Assembly (NCBI GenBank): GCA_963696075.1
Contig: CAVOJD010000006.1
Location: 372,001-436,000 of the forward strand
Direction of reading: 5' to 3'
From: CAJQQK01 sp963696075
GTDB taxonomy: Bacteria; Pseudomonadota; Alphaproteobacteria; Rhizobiales; Hyphomicrobiaceae
Length of the DNA: 64,000 nt
The position numbers were made by a program, and so were the translations under genes. The notes under the pieces were generated by a model, which made no database searches, was not told the DNA's origin, and saw only the letters and a list, made by a program, of their open reading frames with translations. This document shows positions 59,140 through 64,000 of the stretch, one piece after another. The first letter of the stretch is position 1; the number at the start of each line of letters is the position of its first letter.

Positions 59140-59157
59140 GCTACATAAATATGACAT
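59140..59157 (-). promoter_or_regulatory. Candidate PhoB box upstream of plcP
   Basis: On the minus strand, ATGTCAT-ATTT-ATGTAGC: two ATGT elements 11 bases apart, the spacing of the PhoB direct repeat CTGTCAT-N4-CTGTCAT. The first half matches at 6 of 7 positions, the second only at 3 of 7. It lies about 70 bases before plcP. One good half-site plus correct spacing makes it suggestive. Confidence 0.4.
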
Positions 59158-59269
59158 TTCTCCTTCGATGGCTGCCCGTTTGCGGGGCCACGTTTTGTCA
59201 CGCCATCGCCGGATCGCGAAAAAGCGCCTGTTTTTAAGCTCTTAATGCGGCGCCACGGCGCTGCCGGAT

Positions 59270-60172
59270 TTAGTAAACCTTGATTGGAAAATATCGGTCG
59301 ACAAGTTCCTGAAAGCGCCCGCTGGCCTTGATTCGCTTCAACGCCTCGTTGATCTGGCTCCGCAGTTCACGGTCATTTTGCCCGACCGCGATCGCGATCC
59401 CATCACCGAAATACGCCGGTTCGAAGAAGGCGCCGGGGATCAGCCGGCAGCAGTTGTTCGACAGTGACCCGTTCGCCCAGAACGCCAGACTGATGCCGTC
59501 GTCGAACAGCAGATCGACCTCCCCTTTAAGCATGGCCTCACGCGCGGCTTCCGGTGTTGCGTAGGGCTTCGCCTGGGTGTTGCGGAAATAGCGCTCTAGA
59601 TATGCCTTGTGCGGGCTGCCCTCGACAACCCCCGCCGTACGCCCATCGAGGCTCGTTGGTGTCGCAGCAACCTCGGGCGCCTCCCGCCGGATGACGAAGC
59701 GCGCGGGCGTGAAGAAATAGCTATCCGTGAAGTCGACCTGCTTGAGGGAGTCCTGCGTCACCTTGTGGGCAGCAATCACGGCATCCGCGCGGCCCTTGGC
59801 GAGATCATCGAGCAGGTTGTCCCAGGGGCGCACCTGCAGATCACAGGTCGTTGCAAGATCGAGGCAGATCGCCCGGGCGAGCCCGACGTTGAGGCCGGTC
59901 AGCACGCCGTCTTCATCGCGTGAATTGAACGGCGGGTATTCATCCGTTGTGAGGAAGCGCACGACGGAGCGCTGCCGCGGCTCTGCGGGCTCGTCGCTTT
60001 GCTCCGCCGCCACCTGCGCGTGGGCCGTCCCCGGCAGCGCGCCAGCCGACAGCGAAACAGTCAACAGCGTGCCCGCGACCAGCAACCCGGCAAGCATCCA
60101 CCTGGCAAAGACAGATCGCGCTGCCACGGTGTGCCGCACCCGCCGCCCCTCGTTCGCCCACATCATCATCAA
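59270..60172 (-). CDS. Periplasmic family 3 solute-binding protein
   Basis: A 300-residue secreted protein. Signal region residues about 20-52 (VFARWMLAGLLVAGTLLTVS, ending AHAQ), then the type-2 binding fold: VVRFLTTDEYPPFNSRDEDG, LTGLNVGLARAICLDL, RPWDNLLDDLAKGRADAVIA, VDFTDSYFFTPARFVIRR, LDGRTAGVVEGSPHKAYLERYF, GEVDLLFDDGISLAFWA and an ending EALKRIKASGRFQELVDRYFP. This is the amino-acid-binding type of polar ABC importers, but no permease or ATPase genes are near. The start ATGs (four in a row) overlap the stop of the dehydrogenase gene, so it is co-translated with it. Confidence 0.85.
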   Translation of the reverse strand: MMMMWANEGRRVRHTVAARSVFARWMLAGLLVAGTLLTVSLSAGALPGTAHAQVAAEQSDEPAEPRQRSVVRFLTTDEYPPFNSRDEDGVLTGLNVGLARAICLDLATTCDLQVRPWDNLLDDLAKGRADAVIAAHKVTQDSLKQVDFTDSYFFTPARFVIRREAPEVAATPTSLDGRTAGVVEGSPHKAYLERYFRNTQAKPYATPEAAREAMLKGEVDLLFDDGISLAFWANGSLSNNCCRLIPGAFFEPAYFGDGIAIAVGQNDRELRSQINEALKRIKASGRFQELVDRYFPIKVY

Positions 60173-61182
60173 GCTTTTGTCAGCCCCTCGATCGTCTCGA
60201 ACAGTTGCGTCGGGATTTCGATGCCGTTGGCCTCGTTCTCGGGCCGCTTCGCATAGCGCCGCTCCCCTGGCAGCCGCGCACCCTCTTGTGACAGCAAGGC
60301 GGCGAACAGCTTCTCGCCGTGCGCGATCGGGTCCCCGCCACCCGACAGTTTGACGGGATCGATGGCAATCAGGAACTCGCCGCCGGTCGCAGGGCCGCCA
60401 TCGCCGTTGTCGATTTCCTTCTGCTCGACGCTGAAAGGCTGGCCGATCAACGGCCCGGCCATCAATTCCACCATCAGCGACAACAGCGCCCCCTTGGTGC
60501 CGCCGAAGGCAAGCTGTGCTCCCTCCAGGATAGCCGTCGGATCGGTGGTTGGATTACCATCCTTGTCGAGGCCCGCGCCCTCATGGACACTATGCCCTTC
60601 GCGCGCCGCCACCTGGATCTCCCCGCGCGCCATCGCAGCGGTCGCCATGTCGAAAACCATCGGCTCGCCCGCGCCGCGGGGCCAGGCAAACGAAACCGGA
60701 TTGGTCCCGAACAGCGGCTTCGTCCCCCCCGCCGGCGCCACCATCGGCTTGGCCGATGTCATTGCCAGTGCAACGACACCATGCTCCGCGATCGCGGCTG
60801 TTTCGACCCACAGCGCACTGAAATGGTAGCACCGCGTCAGCGCCATCGCGGCGATCCCCGTCCGCCGCGCCCGGTCGACCAGCGGCATCCGCCCGATCTC
60901 AAGACCGATCGGCGCGAAGCCATTGTCACCATCGACGCGGATGGAGGCCGGCGCCAGATCCTCGACCGTCGGCCGCGCCTTGCCGTTGACCTTGCCCGAG
61001 CGCAGCGATGCGCAATACCCGGGCAGCCGGAACAGGCCGTGCGAATGGCAACTGTCGCGCTCCGCCGCCCACATGAAGTGCGTCACGGCCTTGGCATTTT
61101 CTTCATCTGCGCCGGATGCGGTGAGCGCGCGCATTGAAAGCTCGTACACATTGTCGAGTGAGAGGCGGGTGCGCGCAGTCAT
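60169..61182 (-). CDS. Ldh-type NAD(P) dehydrogenase (DpkA/malate-lactate dehydrogenase family)
   Basis: A 337-residue protein of the malate/L-lactate/ureidoglycolate dehydrogenase family, unrelated to classical Rossmann dehydrogenases. Signatures: CHSHGLFRLPGYCASL (catalytic His in SHG), DGDNGFAPIGLEIGRM, HFSALWVETAAIAEHGVVALAM, KPLFGTNPVSFAWPRG (family motif FGTNPxSxAxP), FDMATAAMARGEIQVAAREG and LDKDGNPTTDPTAILEGAQL followed by PFGGxKG-type FGGTKGALLSLMVEL. By sequence it is closest to piperideine/pyrroline-2-carboxylate reductases of D-lysine, D-proline and trans-3-hydroxyproline use. The binding protein downstream suggests an imported amino acid as source. Confidence 0.88.
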   Translation of the reverse strand: MTARTRLSLDNVYELSMRALTASGADEENAKAVTHFMWAAERDSCHSHGLFRLPGYCASLRSGKVNGKARPTVEDLAPASIRVDGDNGFAPIGLEIGRMPLVDRARRTGIAAMALTRCYHFSALWVETAAIAEHGVVALAMTSAKPMVAPAGGTKPLFGTNPVSFAWPRGAGEPMVFDMATAAMARGEIQVAAREGHSVHEGAGLDKDGNPTTDPTAILEGAQLAFGGTKGALLSLMVELMAGPLIGQPFSVEQKEIDNGDGGPATGGEFLIAIDPVKLSGGGDPIAHGEKLFAALLSQEGARLPGERRYAKRPENEANGIEIPTQLFETIEGLTKA

Positions 61183-61359
61183 GGGCTTGTGATCCTGTGT
61201 CTGTGGTTCATGTCTGGCCAGCGGGATCGCATGCCGCCGGCCGGCGTGACAAGCAGTTTGACCGGTTTGCCGCGGCGCCTCAAGCGTGGCTGTGGCAACG
61301 GACGAGATCGCGCGCCGGCTCTGGCGTTAACGCGAGGCCTGAATTCTCTCCCTTGATGC

Positions 61360-61388
61360 TTGCAATGCCGGCTGGCTCTGAGTAAATA
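61360..61388 (+). promoter_or_regulatory. Candidate promoter of tRNA-Pro
   Basis: TTGCAA (61360-61365), 17 bases, TAAATA (61383-61388), 61 bases before the tRNA. Good spacing and an AT-rich -10; the match to the alphaproteobacterial -35 is only moderate. Confidence 0.4.
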
Positions 61389-61449
61389 ACCGTTCCCTGG
61401 CGTGGACCAAGCCGCCGGGGCGGGTGGCATCTGGCCGCCTATACAGGTC

Positions 61450-61526
61450 GGAGCGTGGCGCAGCCTGGTAGCGCACTTGCTTCGGGAGCAAGGGGTCGGA
61501 GGTTCGAATCCTCTCGCTCCGACCAA
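61450..61526 (+). tRNA. tRNA-Pro(CGG)
   Basis: 77 bases including encoded CCA. Acceptor CGGAGCG/CGCTCCG, D-arm GCGC-AGCCTGGTA-GCGC, anticodon stem CTTGC/GCAAG with loop TTCGGGA and anticodon CGG (decodes CCG), variable region GGGGTC, T-arm GGAGG-TTCGAAT-CCTCT, discriminator A, then CCA. All stems pair. No integrated element is seen next to it, though tRNA 3' ends are common integration sites. Confidence 0.97.
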
Positions 61527-61589
61527 TTTCTGGTTTTTACCGCTTTCGCACCGATAGCCCGGCCGCCGCCGGGCGGTTGCACGATCGGC

Positions 61590-61637
61590 CATCTGCCCGT
61601 GCAATCATCTGCCGATGCAACGAATTGCCCAAGCAAT
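61590..61637. repeat. Three 16-base direct repeats between tRNA-Pro and the radical SAM gene
   Basis: Head-to-tail units CATCTGCCCGTGCAAT (61590-61605), CATCTGCCGATGCAAC (61606-61621) and GAATTGCCCAAGCAAT (61622-61637). The first two are nearly identical; the third shares TGCC...GCAA. Each has a TGC...GCA dyad core. They lie 105-155 bases upstream of the radical SAM start. Direct repeats of this period can be iteron-like binding sites. Confidence 0.7.
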
Positions 61638-61742
61638 AAATTGAATGTGAATGTTACGTCATCGACCACCATGCTACCAAGCACGCCGGTTCCGGTGACG
61701 CCTGGGGTGCGCGGACGAATGGTTGAAAAGGGGTGAATTGAG

Positions 61743-62729
61743 GTGAATTTCGAATTCAAGGGAATGGGGCCCTCGGAAGCCGCAAAAAAATTCACCGACC
61801 CGGACAGGACCGCCAAGGGCGAACCGCGCGCCAAAGTGGGTTTGGCGCGCCTTGATACGCTTTGGATCAACACCGGCACGCTGTGCAACATCGAGTGCAT
61901 CAACTGTTACATCGCCTCAAGCCCGACCAACGACCGCCTCGAATACATCCGCGCGGGCGAGGTTGCAGCCCTCCTCGATGAAATCGAAGAACTCGGTCTC
62001 GAAACCCGCGAAATCGCGTTCACCGGCGGCGAGCCGTTCATGAACCCCGATATGCTCGCGATGACTGAGGACGCGCTCACCCGCGGCTACGACGTCCTCA
62101 TCCTCACCAACGCGATGCAGCCAATGCAACGCCCGCGCATCATGTCCGGCCTTGCAGCCTTGCGCGAGCGCTTCGCGGACCGCCTGACGCTGCGCGTCAG
62201 CCTCGACCACTTCACCCAGGTCCTGCACGAAAGCGAGCGCGGCAAGGAAACCTGGTCCAAGGCCCTCGACGGCCTTGAATGGCTGTCAAAACAGGGCTTC
62301 CGCATCGCCATCGCCGGCCGTACCTGCTGGGATGAGGATGACACCAAATCGCGCGCCGGGTATGGCGAACTGATCCGCGCCAAGGGGTGGCCGATCGACC
62401 CTGAGGATCACGACCGCCTCGTGTTGCTGCCCGAGATGGACGGCTCCTACGACGTGCCCGAGATCACGACGGCCTGCTGGAATAGTCTCGGCAAGCGCCC
62501 GCGCGACATGATGTGTGCAACGAGCCGCATGGTCGTGAAACGCAAGGGAGCGGCCCGCCCGACGCTGGTGCCATGCACCCTGCTCCCCTATGAAACCGAG
62601 TTCGAGATGGGCGCGACGCTCACCGAGATGCTCAGCGCCGATGGCCCGATGTTCGACAACGGCGCCGTCAAGCTGTGCCACCCCCACTGCGCCAAGTTCT
62701 GCGTCCTCGGCGGCGGCAGTTGCTCCTGA
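61743..62729 (+). CDS. Radical SAM enzyme with extra C-terminal cysteines, unknown substrate
   Basis: A 328-residue radical SAM protein. The [4Fe-4S]/SAM motif is C48-x3-C52-x2-C55 in LCNIECINCYIAS, followed by IAFTGGEPFMNPDML (GGEP motif) and the SAM-contact strands (LRVSLDHFTQVLHESERG). The C-terminal 90 residues hold many Cys: ACWNS, MMCATSR, LVPCTLL and a terminal CHPHCAKFCVLGGGSCS (Cx3Cx3Cx6C), pointing to an auxiliary iron-sulfur cluster somewhat like SPASM/twitch domains. Such enzymes modify peptides or sugars. No RiPP precursor gene or partner is nearby. GTG 61743 is chosen with AAGGGG upstream; ATG 61764 has no spaced site. Confidence 0.88.
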   Translation: MNFEFKGMGPSEAAKKFTDPDRTAKGEPRAKVGLARLDTLWINTGTLCNIECINCYIASSPTNDRLEYIRAGEVAALLDEIEELGLETREIAFTGGEPFMNPDMLAMTEDALTRGYDVLILTNAMQPMQRPRIMSGLAALRERFADRLTLRVSLDHFTQVLHESERGKETWSKALDGLEWLSKQGFRIAIAGRTCWDEDDTKSRAGYGELIRAKGWPIDPEDHDRLVLLPEMDGSYDVPEITTACWNSLGKRPRDMMCATSRMVVKRKGAARPTLVPCTLLPYETEFEMGATLTEMLSADGPMFDNGAVKLCHPHCAKFCVLGGGSCS

Positions 62730-62956
62730 CTGGGACGGCGAAAGACTGTGCCGGCGAACCTTTGACCAGCAAGGACGGCGCAGCCGAACGCAGCTGTTAT
62801 GCGTTCCCGGACGGCGCAAAGCGCCGAGCCGGGATCTTTCGAAGTGGCAGCTTCGATCAACACTGAACGAACCGCATAAAGGCCCCGGAGGAATGCTGCG
62901 CATTTTCCGGGGACGCAAAGGCTGGGCGTAAGGTGCCGAATTTGCGATTTTAGGAG

Positions 62957-63760
62957 CTAGGCCCTGCTGAAAGACAGCTCGACCTGTCCAAGTGAGCCGA
63001 AATCCGCAACCGCAGTGTCTCCCGGCCGCACCTGCGCAATCCCCGTGCACGTCCCCGTCGAGACGATATCGCCCGCCTTAAGCCCCCGCCCCATCCGCGC
63101 CTGCTGGTTGGCGAGCCACACCATCACCAGGATCGGATGCCCGAGTGCTGCAGCGCCCGTCCCCGCGCCCTGTCGCTCCCCGTTGACCGAGATCGCCACC
63201 TTATGGCCGGCAAGATCGAGCCCCTGCCAGTCCTCCTGCCATGGCCCGACCGCCAGCGCGATATTGGCGCCACTGTCGGCGGTGACGAGCAGCCGCCCCT
63301 TGCCCGCCAGGCCACCTTTGAGACGCGAGCCGACAACCTCGACTGCACCTGCGACCGCCCCGATCGCCTCGCGCACGTCGACTTCGTCATAGCCAGCCTC
63401 TTTCGCCGGCAGGTCCTTCGCCAGACGAAACGCAAACTCGCCCTCGATCGACGGCAGGTGCTCGGCCTCAAGCGGGATCTCAGCGGGTGATGGAAAGAGA
63501 TACGGCGCCAGCACCGGCGCGGAGCCGGGCTCACTTGTCCCCAGGATGCGCTGCGCTTCCCGACTGGTCGAGCCGACCTTGAAGCCCTTCACCGCGGCGC
63601 CCGAAAGCCGCGCAATCTCCCATTGCACCTGGTACGCTTCGCCGTCCGTCTGAGGCGCCGTCACCCGCTCGGGATCGACAATGCCGCCGTCCCGTCGCGC
63701 CGTCCAAAGCTGGCGCGCCAGATCAGCCAGTTCAGGCGTCAGATGAGGTGCCTCGCTCAT
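62957..63760 (-). CDS. FAH-fold 2-keto-4-pentenoate hydratase-like protein
   Basis: A 267-residue protein of the fumarylacetoacetase/hydratase superfamily. Signatures: LARQLWTARRDGGIVDPERV, EAYQVQWEIARLSGAAVKGFKVGSTS (conserved Lys of the KxG helix), HLPSIEGEFAFRLAKDLP (metal-binding ExE), VVGSRLKGGLAGKGRLLVTADSGANIALAVGP and ILVMVWLANQQARMGRGLKAGDIVSTGTCTG (conserved G-T-G-T-C-T). This is the MhpD/hpaH hydratase branch acting in meta-cleavage of catechols or related keto-acids. CGGAG lies about 9 bases before ATG 63760. It is the last complete gene of the window; neighbours give no pathway. Confidence 0.87.
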   Translation of the reverse strand: MSEAPHLTPELADLARQLWTARRDGGIVDPERVTAPQTDGEAYQVQWEIARLSGAAVKGFKVGSTSREAQRILGTSEPGSAPVLAPYLFPSPAEIPLEAEHLPSIEGEFAFRLAKDLPAKEAGYDEVDVREAIGAVAGAVEVVGSRLKGGLAGKGRLLVTADSGANIALAVGPWQEDWQGLDLAGHKVAISVNGERQGAGTGAAALGHPILVMVWLANQQARMGRGLKAGDIVSTGTCTGIAQVRPGDTAVADFGSLGQVELSFSRA

Positions 63761-63995
63761 GCAGTGAACTCCGAAGTGGGCCGATCCGCGGTCGCGCGAT
63801 CGGCGAGGAACGCGGCGCGCTCCAGGACCGCTATCATGAGAAAAAGCGCGCGGATCGGCAACAGCCCGCACTTGACCACCACCAGATCAGGCCCTCCGGC
63901 CAAGGAAATTCGCGCACAAGCTGCGATTTGCAGTGCGCTGCTTGCGGTACACTCAAAGCGTCCTAGACTGAGGGCGCACATCACCCGGAGGCGGC

Positions 63996-64000
63996 ATGAA
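63996..64000 (+). CDS. Likely start of a further gene, cut by the window end
   Basis: An ATG at 63996 is preceded by CCGGAGG at 63985-63991, a good ribosome-binding site with a five-base spacer, on the plus strand and divergent from the hydratase gene. Only the first codon and part of the second are visible, so nothing can be said of the product. Confidence 0.3.

Noticed and set aside
61450..61526. An integrated element at tRNA-Pro
   Set aside because: No integrase gene and no duplicated 3' tRNA segment are visible within the window downstream; the neighbouring genes look chromosomal.
63757..63984. A 75-residue minus-strand frame whose stop overlaps the hydratase start (ATGA)
   Set aside because: The overlap is tempting, but the translation has no fold or family, and the hydratase has its own GGAG site. 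It would also cross the promoter of the divergent gene at 63996. Low but not zero chance of being real.

Overview
The window is GC-rich chromosomal DNA with densely packed genes on both strands. It most resembles an alphaproteobacterium, probably of the Hyphomicrobiales/Rhizobiales grade; that placement is inferred from gene order and families, not from a marker gene. Supporting features are the ftsE-ftsX-ydcF-plsC run, DUF952 followed by pyrD, a TauE/SafE exporter followed by a TIGR02186-type protein, a PodJ/SEL1-type polarity protein, a DUF1127 protein, lolA, a class II (B12) ribonucleotide reductase, GAAC-N7-GAAC LexA-type and GANTC sites, and many dispersed GC-rich palindromes. I see no phage, insertion sequence or CRISPR array.

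Layout: 1-5.5 kb holds the tail of a DUF262/DUF1524 (GmrSD-type) protein, a TerB-like protein, a GYF_2 protein, a DksA/TraR zinc-finger protein, a sugar-isomerase-type TIM barrel, a YihU-like reductase and a HAD phosphatase. 5.6-13.6 kb holds a solute-symporter/histidine-kinase hybrid, prolyl aminopeptidase, a DUF4212 plus sodium:solute symporter pair and a LuxR-type response regulator. The kinase, regulator and transporter together look like a CrbS/CrbR acetate-type switch. 13.6-24 kb is housekeeping (CheY-like regulator, hpt, ftsEX, ydcF, plsC, nrdJ) plus an MFS exporter. 23.6-34.3 kb is a catabolic island: MDR oxidoreductase, NMT1-like binding protein and acyl-CoA dehydrogenase on the minus strand, then MaoC hydratase, DUF35, thiolase-like protein, two isocitrate-lyase-family lyases, a metal amidohydrolase and a degenerate SDR on the plus strand. 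It is interspersed with palindromes and a 136-bp tandem duplication.

35-42.4 kb carries asd, glpK, a WYL regulator facing a DUF1127 gene across paired operators, an L,D-transpeptidase, an OmpR-type regulator, a cNMP-fold protein, a predicted small RNA with C-rich loops, and lolA. 43.7-56 kb carries the PodJ-like protein, TauE/SafE plus partner, a phosphoesterase, an OmpA protein, DUF952-pyrD, a MATE exporter, small membrane proteins and mscL. 56-64 kb carries a DapA-like protein, a plcP-agt lipid-remodelling operon with a Pho-box-like site, a DpkA-like dehydrogenase overlapping a binding-protein gene, tRNA-Pro(CGG), an orphan radical SAM enzyme and an FAH-fold hydratase.

The most rewarding leads are the predicted anti-Shine-Dalgarno small RNA on the minus strand near 41.4 kb, a LexA-type box on the nrdJ promoter, the plcP-agt operon, the symporter-kinase circuit, and the WYL-regulator operators. 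All functional calls come from reading motifs; no database search was run.
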